Part shown: piece by piece, positions 36,475 through 50,683 of the stretch
Layout: every line of letters begins with the position of its first letter
How positions within the stretch are numbered: position 1 is the stretch's first letter
Origin: Hedera helix
Taxonomy: Eukaryota; Streptophyta; Magnoliopsida; Apiales; Araliaceae
Assembly (NCBI GenBank): GCA_947179155.2
Contig: OX359264.1
Location: forward strand, 5,448,001-5,512,000
Length of the DNA stretch: 64,000 nt
Direction of reading: 5' to 3'
Position numbers and translations under genes: made by a program
Notes under the pieces: model-generated
The model's database searches: none
Told to the model about the DNA's origin: nothing
What the model saw: only the letters and a program-made list of their open reading frames with translations

Positions 36475-39400
36475 GTATAACGACCCGAAAATCTGCGTGC
36501 TGGCCACGCCGAATCCCGCTCGTTAGACGTACAACCTTGTACTTAATCCATAATATAGCTCAATAATATCATTGATGAAACTAGTTTATTTTAAAACTAT
36601 TACAATCTCATTCACAATCTACAACTATACTGTAGTTATTTAAAATAGGGTTTATTCAAAACTATATCATAACCTTGTCTCAGAATCGAAATCTTTACTT
36701 AATGACATCTCAGACCGAAAATAATATGATTTAGTATGTTACAATAATATGAGTACAATAAACTCACTATATACAATATTCAAATTTTTATTTATTAATA
36801 CAAATCTTCCTTTGTACAACTAGGTATGATAATATATCACACATTTGCTCCAAACCGCAAGTTATACTAACTATTCAAGTTTTCTAACTTTGATTTATAC
36901 AAATAACTACCATAACGGGTTTATCGTAATAACTTCTAATTCTCTCTACGCAGAGATTTCATTACCATGTCTAATACTATTCGCACATGTCTGACATTCC
37001 CGTCTCAATCTTTGTCTTTACTGACATCGTCTACATTTCTCATGCTTCAACTGAAAAATATGGTTTAAGCAAGAATGAGCAACTACGTTGCTCAGCAAGT
37101 TTAACAGTTAACACGTAACACGTAATTGCAGTTACATGCATGTTTGGTAGTTATATCCATATATGACATTCTATATATGTGGATATATTAAAACATAATT
37201 CATGATCCATATTATCATGCTTGTCATTTTATAATTTATACAGTTCATAAAGAACAACTAACTCAACTTATCAGTTGAACAACAATAGTTCAATCACATT
37301 ATGGCATACAACACATTAACTCATGTTTGCATATAAAAACATGTCACACATAAAGACAGTTATCACATAGGAGCAAGTTCTGAAAAACTTGTCTGGACTT
37401 GTATAACCAGCTTAAGCTAATCTTTCACGTTCCCTGCATCACCTATACAGTATGTGAGATCAACGGTGTACAATGTCAGTCACAGTTTGACTCAATACTA
37501 AATCTTTAAAGATATTTATTTCTTCTTATCGTCCTCTTTTTAAATCCATAGAGTTAATTTCCTATTTTAGACTCTCGTTGCCTTGACTCAGTGTTTCATA
37601 TTCAACACCGTAAATCCTTTGTACATAACCATGCAATTTCCGACATTTATTAATGTCACTGCATTAAAACCCGAACCCTATATTTATTTAGATCGAACCA
37701 CCACTTAGTCACAAATGGACTATAACATTGGTTTAACTTAATCACATCATTTAACTCGACAACTTATCATGATATTATCCATTTCGAAAAATATTTTAAA
37801 TCTTATTATCAATTGGTAATAACTTATAATGTTATTTAATTGTTAAATAACACTTTGAATAATCATTACTATTATTAATTCATTTTTAATAATAGTTTAC
37901 CTTAATCATTGTTGTACAATAATTAATTATTTTCCTTAATTCACTTTAATTATTATTTAATATCATAATAATTAATTAATTATCCTCATTTCCCTTAAAT
38001 TATTAATACCTTAATAGTAATTAATTAATGGTAACCCTTTTTAAAATTACATAAGTTACCAACCAATATTATCTTCCTTGGATAATATTTTAACTACCCA
38101 ACGATATTATTATCCACGTAATAATATTCAATTAATCTACAAATGATATTAACAAATTAGTAACATCTTAATTGTACATTTATATTATTAATTCTTCAAT
38201 AATATTAAACCATGTACGGTTATTATTTAATCACATACTAACAACTTAACCAATTACCCTTATTATTGAACATTTAATAATAATTAACTTCATTTACAAT
38301 TACTATTAATCCTTCAATAATAATTTACTCATCTATCATTATTATTAAACATCTAATAATAAGTTACCTACCACAATAAATTTCATAATAATATATCATT
38401 TAACTCCCGAACCGACCCGAGCCCACGACCCGAAGCAGCGGTCAACACACCAGCACATAGGAGTTGGATTTCCCGAAGGAATCGGCGCTTCGGCTCCCGA
38501 ACATCTTCGGCCCTCGGCGCCCGAACATTTTTCGCCTTCGGCTCCCGATCATCTTCAGCCCTCGGCGCCTGAACATCATAACTTCTTCGTTACAAGTCCG
38601 TTTTTGTTCATCCTTATATCAAATTCAAGCTTATGAAGTCTACTTTAAATCTTATTTAGGTCTTAACTTCATCTCATTCACCAATCAACACAGATCTAAC
38701 TATTTTTCACCACCTGTCCAGAGAATGAAATCTCCTGGACAGTCACACAAAATTAATTCATTCAAAAATGCTCTACACCATAAAATTGTTCAATCACCTG
38801 GGTACTTCTAGTAAATTCTCATATCTACAACTTTGTAGCTTATACCAACTTCAAAATTCAAACACATGATTTTCTATAATTTTTACAAACTCAGAATTTG
38901 CGGGAGATTCTGGGTAGACTGTTTCGATCCGACCCAGGTTGTTTCATTCGGTCGCTACGCACAAAGAACAAATAATTTCTGTGATCTAAAAATTTCTACG
39001 TGTAGCTTACTTCCATAGCTTTAATTTGACATATTACCCACTCTCTAACTCCAAAAACTCAATTTTATACAAATCATCAAACCACAACTACTCAACTCCC
39101 ATTTTTCGCGAACTGCTCTACAACTTTTCTTTCACTTAAATTTAATCCGCGAATCATTTAATAGATTCATTAAACTCTATGGTTAGACCATTATAAACAA
39201 GATTACCCATGATCTAATGCCATTAATCTCATTAACACCAACATTTACCCAAGAGAATCAAAGATTAACTAGGGTTTAGAATATTACCTTCCATAGCTTT
39301 CCTTTTTCTTTCATTTCTTCCTTCTTCTCCTCCTCTTCTTCTTATACGTGAGTCTGTCTCTCTCTCTCTCACTCTTAACTTGCTGATTTCTCTCCTCACA

Positions 39401-42400
39401 TGAAATGGGTGTAGTCATATATTACATGATATAATCTAAGCTAGGATAAGAGATAAAGTGAGTTTTGATTGGTTGAGAGAGATTACAATAGGATAAGATA
39501 AGAGTTGATTGACTCAAATAAGTCCACCTCATTAAATCTCAGTAATTCCAGCTGGCCTTCACTAAAATCTGTAAGTTTAATTATCTTTTGGGTCCCTCTT
39601 TTAATGATTTGACCCACTCTTTGAGTATCTGACCTGAAAAACTAAATTTTCAATATTACAGTCAATTCTTACTAATTTGGACGTTCCCGAAGTCATGGTA
39701 ACATCTGTTTCTTCAAATTCACTTCCAAACATCAAGTTTGACCTTTTACCCTAAAAAGTCAAACGGTCAACTTTGACCAAAAAGTCAACTGGAACACATA
39801 TCGTGTTTACAGTCCGTATGTAATATCCTGAATATTTACGAAAATAATAAATGTGAAATATTAAATAATTAATCTGTTGATTTTGATCGGTGATCCTTAT
39901 ATAAGGAAGATTAAGCATAGATATTGTGAATAACATAAGGTTAAGGTATAAAACCTATAGATGAGAAGAAACGTGTGGAGAAATGATTATGTATTTTTAT
40001 TAAGGTAACGATCTGAGAAAAACCTATATGGTTTAATATGTGAGAATACGTGTAGAATTTTCTTCGAAAAATTTGAAGCATAAGAAATGCAAAATGAGAA
40101 GGTGCACAAGAAATGACGTTTAAAATTTTGTTAGAAGAATTGTGTATGACTGTGGTTAAGAAATAACCATATTTAAGTTAAGCATTGTAGATGATTGGCA
40201 ATATTTAATGTATAAACCAAGAATGGTTAATAGCTAAGGTGTAATAACCAATTGGTAATGAATAATAACCAATGAATAATGAAAAATTGTGAGATGATTA
40301 TTTTTTTCCTATAAGAGGGTGGCTAATGACTAAAATACCCTTGATGGATGAAACAATGTAATGATTGAGATTTTTATGTGTTATTAAATAGCGTATATTA
40401 AGAAAATAAATTTTTCATGAGAATTATATGTGTAAGATGTATTAGTTAATTTGTTTTAATATTAACTAAGTGAATCTTGGACAAGGGAATTAATTGATGT
40501 AAATCAAGTGAGTAAGAAATAGCTTAAGCTTATGATAATTAATTATCAAAGCTTATAGGATTGCCATATATGACAATAAGAATGGTTGAAGGAGTATGAT
40601 TTAATTAATTTAATTAAATCAAAGTTAGAAGAGAAATTAAAATATTTTATGCATAGTTATATTGGATGCTTGTGGGTATTTAATTAAAGCCCAATAAATA
40701 ATTAATCTATAGTCCATAAGGGAGCAAGTCTAATTGGATTATGAGATTGGGTTAAATTAATTATTAATCCGATGGTGGCTATTTTAGTAGAGCCCAAGAT
40801 ATATTTAATTAAGTTATTATATCAAAAGATGGATTGGATTTATAATTAGTCCAATGTTATATTTATTTTGGAGACTAGTTGGAATTATTAGTAGCCCAAA
40901 CAAGTTGGATTATTTAATGAGCCCAATGGTTGAAGTAAATGGATGATTAATTGATTTAAATTATGGTCCAACAAGATGATGGATTACAAGGATTTTTAGT
41001 AGCCCAAATGAATTAATTATAGCCCAAATAAATGATCCAACATCAAAGCTTCTAGAAGGTTAATATTTTGACAAGTTAGCTAAATAAATAAATCAAAAAT
41101 AGATGAAAAGGTGGAGGTATGGCTTGTTGGTGAGGCCATACCTAGGCATGATGTTGCTTGTACTTTATTTTTTTTTAAAACAAAATATCCCTAAATTAAA
41201 GGAACCAAGCTTGAAAAATGAGAGCAATTGCTAGTTAGAATATATAGATATAACTTGTGTATGTATATGTTTGGGAGCCTATAAATAGCATGCAAGATTT
41301 CATTTGTAAAGGCTTTGGAAAAATTGCAAGAGTGCTCTCTAATTAAGTGTGAGAGTTCTAGTGAGTTGACTCATTGAGTCAAGGAAGAAAATAATGAGTT
41401 GTGAGTGAGTTAACCTTTAACTCACCGAGTCAAGGTGGATCTTTGATGATCATCACATTTGATAGAAGGAAAATAAAGATTTCAACCAAATCAATGATGT
41501 ATAATGTTTTAAACCCTTAGATCTATTAGGGTATAATTTTTTTATATTATTTTGATCTTGGTTGGTTGTGGGAGAGTTATATGTGATGAGGATCATGAAG
41601 GATCCGAAGATATAAGGTTGGATCCTTGATTGGAGATTCTATGTGTTATGTGCTATATATTGTTTTTAGGTTCATAGTTGGTTTAAAAATGATTTGTAAA
41701 CTCTTTCATGTCAAAAAATGATTTTTAAATCTTGTTGATGGTTAATATATGTTGTGATACCTTATTGATGTCTAAACATGGTTTAAACATGTATCCATGA
41801 CCTTAAATGTGTAGAAAACCCTAGATCTATCAAGTTATAATGTTGTGTAAAAACCCTAATTTGGACAGCCACTTTGGACATGTAACTGTTTCAAACCATA
41901 ACTCATTTTAAAAATCCGTCTGTGGGATGACCTAGATTTTCGAGTTCCGGAACAAACCCAACTTGATTGACTAAATTCCGAGTTACGAGCGATTTTTAAT
42001 GATTTTTCCCGTAAAACTGTCCAGATGCGAAAACTGTGAAAACCCTACTGTCCAGAATCTTCCCGGACTGTTTTGGACCATTAAACGGACTTTAAAAATT
42101 CCTAGCTTCTGGATTATGATACTATATATTAAAATGAAGCTCCTGTCCAAAAATGAAGTCATTCCGATTTCGGATGAGATCACAGCGACCAAGTGAAGTT
42201 TTCGGTTTTAAAAACGGAAACTGCCATAAGTTGAGTTTTAATACTCCAAAAATTCTGAAAACTCTACAAGGTGTTATGTATGGTACAATAAATCTTTCTG
42301 TCAAGTTTCAGATTTTTCTAATAATAATTTAATTTTTAATAATTATTACCGTTTTAGACAGAAATTGCATAATTAAAAATAGTAAACAAAGTTGAGAAAT

Positions 42401-44922
42401 TAAAAGAAAATTTTCCTGTGTATGGGGAATAATATGATACTGATTCCTAGAAGATATAAAAATAATAAGTTAATTTCATATTTTTTTGGAAAATATGTTT
42501 GTATCTTGAATAATTAAATGGGTAATTATGTAAAATCCGAATAAATTGTGAAGCATAATTTATTCGACCTAAAGGCATCAAAATAGCATACTGGCTGTGT
42601 TATGTGATACCTACGTGTAATATGTGACAATTATGTGCTAAATAGATTAATTGGAGTTGGCACTAATTGCTAGTTAACCTATTAATGATTAGATTTTCGA
42701 GAGAAAAATATTTTTATTCGCGTAGCGTAATTTGCGACTGAGGCAAGTTCTCTAACTTACTCAAAGTTACTGATTGGTCATTCAATAGGCTATATTGAAT
42801 TGTATAATGAATTGGAAATCCAATACGTTAAAAAGGAGAGTACAGTTTGAATCCAGTTTGTTGGATTTTGAAAACAGTCTAGACGAGACGGAAACTAGTT
42901 TGCTGGTTATTTGTGGGAAACCACTCAGCATACTATATTGAACACTGTTAAAAACTTGATGTGTGCTAGTCTTAGAATTATGAATACGTATGGTGTTAAG
43001 TTACTATCTAATATTTGATTATGTGCTTAAATATTAGAAGTAGTGTTATGAGGTATAATAAGATATGCTAATTGAAAGATCAATCTTATAATTGATAGGT
43101 CTTTCATAAGAGGTTAAATTAGATTATGTAGCAGTAATCAACAGACAAGGCAAGTTCCCTAAACCCTACTCAATTTATATTCGAGCAGGATATATTATTT
43201 GATTGAGCAAGTTTCCCTAACCTTACTCAAAGTTATATTGAGCAAGTTCCTCTTAACTCAAACTTGAGTTGCTATGTTTCAAGCATGCTAGTGGTTTAAT
43301 TCTTTATAATTATTCCACCTCTTTAAATTATTGATTCGCACATAGTGCATGTTGCATATGTTCATTCGGTATGAAAGGCTGATCACCTTCATTACCATAA
43401 GTTTCAGTTAAATTTATTCATGGTCATTATTGGCATTCAACATTAATTGATTCAGTCATTCAATTATTGAAATTATGATTCGTACTCTTTCACAATTATT
43501 ATATTGTTGAAAATTCGAGAGCTTATTCTTTCTTTCAATCATGATATATCTTTATTGTATTTAAACTTGCTGAGCAAATTCGTTGCTCACCCTTGCTATA
43601 TCATGATAACCAATTTTAGATTAACACGATTATTCGAGGAAAGACGGAGGCAGACACAAAGGACAAGATTATTATGTTATGCGTGATAACTAATTAGTTA
43701 TTTGATGTAAGTTAATTGTGTAAACCTTTTTGTGAATCTAAAGGTATATATGTAAGTTAAGGTTAGAAACCTTGGGACATGTTGTAGAATACTCTGAAAT
43801 AAACAATTTATGTTTATATATTCCGCATTAGTTATAGAACATGTATGAAGATGATATATCGTGACGTACCAAGTCCAAGGTTTAAGGTACCCAGATTTGG
43901 GGGCGTTACACCGTATTTACTAAAGTCGACGTTCCCGTCGCAACGGTGAAGTCCGTTTCCCAAAATTCTTCTCCAAACTCAATCTTTGACTTTTCAACTT
44001 TACAAGTCAAACGGTTGACTTTGACCAAAAGTCAACCCCCAACACCAAATTGTGTTTACTATCTCTCCTTGTCAAATTCGACGTTCTAAACTCAACGGTG
44101 CAGTATGCGTTTCCAAATTCTCTTCACACCGCTATTCCACGTAACCACAACCACGCAGGGTTCATTCTTAACCTTAGACTACCACCTTACTAACTTGGCC
44201 ACACATACAAGTCTTACCATTATTAAATACTTAGGCTTGTTCACTATATTCATATGACTTGCCATATATATCAATTTGAATCACCATAATCTTAATCCAT
44301 TTTGGATTATATTAAATTTCCAACACTTGGTCACTAGGTTGGGTTTAAACTTAATTGCCACCATAATACCCAACTTGTCTCTTCCCAATTTACTAACTCG
44401 TGCTAACTTAAATTTACCATTCAAGTTTAACTTTTAGACGCTTGCTTAATTAATATATTAAGCTTTTCATTATTATCGATGATTAATTCCGTTAATCATT
44501 TACCACGCTCGGCTAAAATATAATTAGTGCACCTTCAAGTATATACGTATCTATACATATACACCTTCACGTTAATTTAAAAATATCTCTCAAATTGAAA
44601 TTTATCTCTTTGATAAATTTTCACATACATCATATTAAAACTTCTTACATAATCTCTTTCAGTCAATTAATTTCATCGACCTTTAAAGGTATTATATTAC
44701 CTTATTATTTACATTCCTCCAAGTATACATAATAATCAATTCTAGGTTTTAAAATATAAAAACCTATATTCACTTCCATTTCAATCCTAACACCAAGATT
44801 AGGGTCAAATGTTTACTCCTTTCTACACTTCCCCCCCTCCAAATCTAGGTTTTAAACTCTAATCTTTATTTTCAACCTCAAGATCTTATTTAAAAATCTT
44901 GTGAAACAACCGGGATATTACA
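36475..44922 (-). mobile_element. Solo LTR between units 1 and 2, with nested LTR
   Basis: Plus-strand ends are TATAACGACCCG and ...GGGATATTACA, so in element sense it runs TGTAATATCCCG...CGGGTCGTTATA, with a mutated last dinucleotide. Exact CCAAG target duplications lie at 36470-36474 and 44923-44927. The unit 2/unit 3 junction near 55892 shows the empty site AACCAAGAGGTAGAATT. Without the nested insertion it is 4351 bp, consistent with one long LTR. It contains the stem-loop (37069-37101), an AT-palindrome region (37790-38400) and a GC-rich 37-40-bp repeat near 38470-38580. There is no coding domain. Confidence 0.9.
39819..43910 (+). mobile_element. Nested solo LTR
   Basis: A 4092-bp solo LTR running TGTAATATCCTG...GGGGGCGTTACA, with exact CCGTA target duplications (39814-39818, 43911-43915). 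It is inserted within the solo LTR 36475-44922 in the opposite orientation. Blocks match 24732-28635 throughout. It contains TATAAATAG (41280-41288), the stem-loop GAGCAAATTCGTTGCTC (within 43565-43596), an acceptor-like ATTTTAG (ending 43619) and AATAAA (43798-43803). Confidence 0.93.
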
Positions 44923-44927
44923 CCAAG

Positions 44928-45668
44928 AGGTAGAATTAGTTTATACTTTATACTCCTCAATCCCAGAATTGAAGATATATTTTTCTTTTTTGTCTATTCC
45001 AAAATTAGAGATGCGTTTTGTATTTTTAGAATGAAATCATTAACATACTATTACTTTTATGCTTAGTTGATTGGGTCATACTACCATTACTACATTCTTA
45101 ACTAATATTAAAAGTATATTTTAAAAGTATTAAAATGCAAAATTATAACCTGTTTTTAATTACTAACCATATCATTATCTATGAAGATTCAGTTACAAAT
45201 AAAGTATCGTTATATATATAACATTACTTTGTCGTACTATATTATATTTGTATATGTAACAACTTATATACCTGGTATTAGAAAATGAATATGCATGCCA
45301 TTTGTCATCATACTATTCACAAACATACAATCATTTGGACTCTTGTATTCAACATATTTAGCTACAATCTCTTAGTCCCTCCGATCCTAGAACAAATAAG
45401 AATGTTTCACTATCAAGAGACATTTGCATATATGTGACTGCAATCGGCTAAGGATATATATGGATAGTAAGATAGGCTTGTTCGATAAAACAGAGATTCA
45501 GTCGGCAGTACGGCATCTCACATATTTTACGCAAGACTCATTCTTTCTTTATGTTCTCACAGAAAACCGTATATATAGAGTGCTTATGTTCCTAATTCTT
45601 CACAACTCGAAATCTCTAATTCATATTCTTCATAAGATATATAGGACTGAACTAAAGTAGAATCAGTA
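44928..45668. promoter_or_regulatory. Upstream region of germin-like gene 2
   Basis: Non-coding 5' flank, nearly identical to 55897-56644. The TATA box TATATATAG is at 45570-45578. I see no other gene. Confidence 0.6.
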
Positions 45669-46753
45669 ATGGCAAACTACATTCAGCTCTTGAGTTTGTT
45701 AGCTATCTCTTCTATGCTGATCATTGCTTTTGCAGCTAGTCCCTTACAAGATTTCTGCGTCGCAGACCTTACTAGCTCAGGTTTTAATTTATGCATTTTT
45801 TTTCTTGACAAGATGATTTTCTCTTTATTTCGGATCCGGATTGATGATGTTAGCATTTGTTCAACTCATTGGCCAATAAGAATACCTTGTATTTGTATAG
45901 CACGGACTTGCACTGCTTATTTATTACAAGAAAATGCTAGGTAATTAGAAAAAAAACTGTCCAAGAGTTACTTATACAAAATATCATCAATGTTTTGTTT
46001 AGGCGAACTAGACTGTTTTTGTATAGTTACATTACTCTTAATTAAGGGCTGTCAATGGCCACAGAAATGATACTGATGCCATACAAATACAACTCTTTCC
46101 TATAAATTGACTAAATCTGACTTCATCGAATTTGAATACTTTTATTTCACTGTATGTTTTGATTGCTGCTGCTTTTCACTAGCTTATTATTATATACTAC
46201 ATGCATTTCATTTGCAGTTATAGTAAATGGCCGCACTTGCCTGGACCCTAAGCTCGTAAAAGTCGACCATTTCGTTCTCAGTGGACTTCACATTCCTCGC
46301 ACTCCGTCTGCCGCTTTGGGATCTGTGGTGACTCCGGTCACTGTGGCTCAGTTGCCCGGATTAAACACCCTTGGCATCTCACTCGCTCGCACTGACTATG
46401 CACCATGGGGCGTCGTGCCTCCACACGTTCACCCTCGTGCATCCGAGATTTTGACAGTTATAGATGGGGAAATTGAAGCTGGTTTTGTGACCTCAAATCC
46501 GGATAATCGCCTCATCCGAAAGTTTTTGAAAAAGGGTGAAGTTTTTGTATTCCCAATTGGACTTGTACATTACCAAAGAAATGTGGGAAAGGGAAAAGCT
46601 CTTTCGATCTCAGGTTTGAACAGTGAAAACCCTGGCGTGGTTACTGTGCCTAATGCTGTTTTCGGATCAAACCCATCGATTCCTTCTGATTTACTCGCGA
46701 AGGCGTTCCAGGTTGATCAGAAAGTGGTAGATAATATTCAAAGCAAATTTTAG
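45669..46753 (+). CDS. Germin-like protein 2 (two exons)
   Basis: Exons 45669-45780 and 46218-46753 flank a 437-bp GT-AG intron and give 215 aa. The signal peptide, C30/C45 pair and metal ligands H107, H109, E114 and H155 are all kept. Compared with copy 1 it has V18I, F58L, V151I and F168I. None touches the metal site, although V151I and F168I lie near it. In exon 2 I count three replacement and two silent differences from copy 1, too few to judge selection. Role as for the other copies: a secreted cupin of the cell wall whose enzyme activity cannot be read from the sequence. Confidence 0.95.
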
Positions 46754-47101
46754 GGTAAAAATAAAGGTTGATGAAGATGATGAAGTTTGCTAGCTATTTA
46801 TTGTGATTCCATTAAGATGTTTGTGATTCTGTTTTTTGATATTTTTATGTAATTTTCGCTTCTGTTTTCAGTCTTGATAAAATTATTGGAATTGGATCTA
46901 TTAGATTTTTGTCTACTGTCATGTTTGATGTCTTTTGCATGTTTGTCTTCGTATATGAGAAAAGTGGAAAATGTTTTTGTTTATCTTCATATTTTTTTAA
47001 TGATAATTATCTCATAAAAATGAATGAGTAGTTTTCAGGATAACCTCATCAAACACTCATAATAGCAAGAGGCGGTTAAAAAAATAAGATATATATTTAT
47101 A

Positions 47102-47210
47102 CGGGAACCAATCCACATCTTGCGAGGCTATGGATTTTCCCACCTAGCGCATATGTGGCCCTCCATCTAATTTCTTTTATCACTAGATGTGTAGTCAGAG
47201 AGATTGGGTG
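47102..47210. repeat. Dispersed 110-bp repeat, copy 3 of 5
   Basis: Positional counterpart of the copy at 23751-23860 in unit 1. Confidence 0.8.
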
Positions 47211-47542
47211 AAAAGGTTCTCGAGAAGAACTAGGATTATTAGGGATGAATAATATGTTGTCACCAATCTATTTTTTGTCACAAAATATGTAGCAAGGGAT
47301 AGGAGTGAGAAAAAAACAAAAAACAGAAAAAATAAAAAATAACAAAAACCTTAAAATTAAACTTCAAAAAACTGTAACCAATGAAAAATTAAATGAACCG
47401 AAAAAAAAATTAAACATTTCGTTACGGCAATAGCTAATAGTGAAAAACAACACCTAATTAATCGAACCGAACGAATACGTGTGCCCACACACACACACAC
47501 ACATGTATGATAAAACTCTAAGTCATGATTACTAACTTAATA

Positions 47543-47799
47543 CACTTTTTGCTTCAAAATTAGAGATATAATTTGACTTTTGAGGTCAAACAAAGGCATA
47601 TTAAGCTTAAAATTGATGTGAATTTATTTACTTTTAGCTGATAAAATAATTATAATTGTATAGTATATAATAAAAATTAATAATTATAAAATTTATTTTA
47701 TTCTAAATTTTTATGAGTCATACTAATTTTGAAGTTTAATATGCCTGCGTTTGACCTCAAAAGTCAAATTGTATATCTAATTTTAGAACGGTGGGAGCA
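47543..47799. mobile_element. Stowaway-like MITE (unit 2)
   Basis: Counterpart of 24223-24479, with the same diverged left end and a right end of GAACGGTGGGAG. It was inherited through the segment duplication. Confidence 0.72.
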
Positions 47800-48061
47800 A
47801 TAGAAAGTGCATCCATGAATGAATTAATTGTCTAAGTGTTACTAACTTTTTTGTTGTTAATATAAATTTTCTTCTATTAGTTCATATCATGCATGTATAA
47901 CAGATTTGCTGGGAATATTTATAGTAGCATAATGTTGCTTCTAAGTTTTAGTAATTTTATAGATGCATTAATAGTAATATTAATAGTGAGTTATGCTATG
48001 TAATATTTTTACGTGAGTTATGAATATTTCATACTTTAGTTTAAATCAATATATGACGCGT

Positions 48062-50678
48062 TAAAGTAGTAAAAATTATGTATAAGAACGCAAAAGTTTA
48101 ACGAAAACGAGAAAGAAAACCTTAAAAATTGAAAATCCTAGTTTGAAGACTGTTTTTGTAACTAACATAACTCCTTGTGTATTCTGAGTTTTTGTGTTCG
48201 TTCAGTGGAAAATCGAAGCCTTGTAAGTTACCTACGTATAGGACAAAGAATCGACTAAAAATTCCTTGTAGATTGTCCGTAAAAATTCTTGGAAGCATGT
48301 TGGGTCAGTCTGCCAGAAACTAGCAGATAGTTTCTTCCTGGGTTTTTGTACGAATTTTCTAGATTTGTGAGTGCAGAATTTGTGTATAGTGTAAAAAGCA
48401 AAGTTATAGATACGGAAGTTATCTACGCGTAGAGGCTAGAATCACCCAAAATTCCTTGTACATTATTTGTTAAGATTTTTCTAGCAAAATAGGGTAAAAT
48501 TGAAACTGAAACAGGGCAAATTTTACACCTGTTTTTGTAAGGCCTGTGTGTACATAATTTGAAAATGGTGTAAAAAAAACAAAGTTGTAGCCCCGAAAGT
48601 TAGGAACACAGTCCCGTGAGTTTCATCCAATTTCAATGAGTAGATTAATTGTTATAATTTTTCTAGTAATAAGGACAAAATTGGAATTTCAGAAAAGTTT
48701 AATACTTAAAACTGAAAACCGTAATTTGCGGTTACTGTGATTTTCGAGACTTTGGGATGCGTAAAATATGTTATACGTACATTTTTGTCCGAAAAATGAA
48801 AACTTCTTGAAATGTAAGTCAAATATTAATAATTTGGACAAATTTGGATAGAAAAAGGCTAAATGAAAATTAATAAAGATAATCAAAGAAAAAAAATCTG
48901 GAAAATTCTAGAAAATTATCTAGGTGTCTAAAATTACAAGATAAAAGAGAAAAGTAAAATAAATAATTATTTAATGTAAAAATGAATATAAGGAAATATC
49001 CAAATTAAGAAAGCTAGAAAAAATGTTAAATACATTTTTTCGGCAAAATACGTTAAAATAAAACGGATAAAAACTAGTTAAGGGTAAAAATATAATTTGG
49101 CAAATTAAATCACAAAAATAGTGTAAAGTGATAATTGAGTTATAATTGTAATACCCGATAATTTCTAAATTTAGAATTCGGGTAATTAATATTGAAAAAT
49201 AAAATTTGTAAAAACGAATAAATTATAAATTAATATTTTTTGCCTCCATGGATAATGACATAGTTCAATTACGGAAATGATTTATTGAATTAGAAAACTG
49301 TCAACATAAAGCAGGCAAGTTTCTAGACCTTAAGCATCTTTTTGCATTTGGTAAAATTTTCTTGAATCGTGATCTTCATTCAACTTAATTGCTATCATGT
49401 CATATTATTAAATTCCAGAATTCATATATTATTCATTTCAGAATTTATTGAACTCTGAAATTTGAAATGTCCTTGAATTATTCAAAATAAAGAGAAAGCC
49501 ATTGTTTCGGCTTATTCTAAAATTATAATTTAGTATCATTTCTTTTCCAAACCAAATTATTTTAGGGCGGAATTTTAGACTGAAATGAAAAAACCTAATT
49601 TATATAGGGGATATTATTGTCGAAAAATTCAACTTGTGAAGATAATGTTGTGCAAAATATAGGGTACAATAGGTTGACCCCCTAAAGTGCTTGTGAAGAT
49701 TTTTTCATTCTTTGTGACTATTAAACATTTATGAAGAGTTCGCAATTTTGGAACTATTGAACATTTATGTTCTTGGTCCTTATGAACACTCATCTTAGAA
49801 AAAAGGAATTTATTTGACTCAAGATAATTTTTATATCTGTTCGTTTAATTATTTAGCCTTTTAATTTTAAAATTATTCATTTATTCTTAATTAATTATTC
49901 TAGTTTAGTTGTTTGATTCCATTATTCTTAATATGTTAGTTCATTGTATTCCCTACACTTGTTGAGCAAACTTGTTGCTCATCCTTACGTATCTATACAT
50001 ATTTTGTAGGCAAAGGTAATTACGCCAATAGCTCATAAGCCAAAAGTAAAGGAAAAAGAGAAATTAAAGGAAGAAGACAACATATTGATAAAGTTAATAT
50101 TTTTACTATTTATTTAATGTTTTAATAGTGGTATGTAAATATTAGTAGATAAAGAGCTGGAATGTATTGCGTAAATTATTTAACAGACTAGTGATAATAA
50201 TAATATTATTAAATTTTTAAGTAAATTTAAAAGAAATTTCAAAGTCAAGTTAATCTGTGAGCTTTATTATCAAATTAAAGTGCATATTATTGGAGTTGCA
50301 AAATCAATGAGATTTATTTTATTAATTGAGTAATTGTGTTTGCTAGCCGTTGCACCCATTAAGTTTCTACCATTATGTGCATGTTTGATTTCCTAGTCGT
50401 TGCAGCCTTTATGTTTCTACTGTTAGATTACTTAACCATGCGTAATATAAATAAAATAGAGAGGGGTCAGTATGCATGCTTCTTCTTATTATGATAATAA
50501 TATATATATAGTCCTCTGCACCTAGAAAAGAAAAGCAGCATACTTCTTCATATAATAATATATATAATATACAATAGAACTATATTTTCCTTGTATCATT
50601 TTTGTTCCAAAACAAGAAATGCAATGGGTTGTTCATGTTATCTTCCCTATTTGAGTGCACATTAGAGAAGAAGGAATC
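48062..50678 (+). repeat. Old LTR-derived sequence in unit 2
   Basis: Collinear with 28641-31256. It has an LTR-like start at 49147 (TGTAATACCCG) and a stem-loop at about 49956-49988. No gene is visible. It contains the intact empty site for the unit 1 solo LTR near 48062-48066. Confidence 0.6.
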
Positions 50679-50683
50679 GTTGA

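Larger units (their letters stand above)
46754..48061 (+). other. 3' flank of germin-like gene 2
   Basis: Non-coding and collinear with 23404-24726. It contains the dispersed repeat at 47102-47210 and the MITE at 47543-47799, plus a CA microsatellite near 47488-47502. Confidence 0.7.

Noticed and set aside
38464..38811. A 115-codon ORF with PNIFGPRRPNIF-type repeats
   Set aside because: It is a GC-rich tandem repeat inside a solo LTR read in one frame, with a low-complexity product.
36475..44922. A complete short retrotransposon instead of a solo LTR
   Set aside because: After removing the nested LTR I find no second copy of the ends inside, no primer site and no coding domain. The ends match single-LTR ends of the family.
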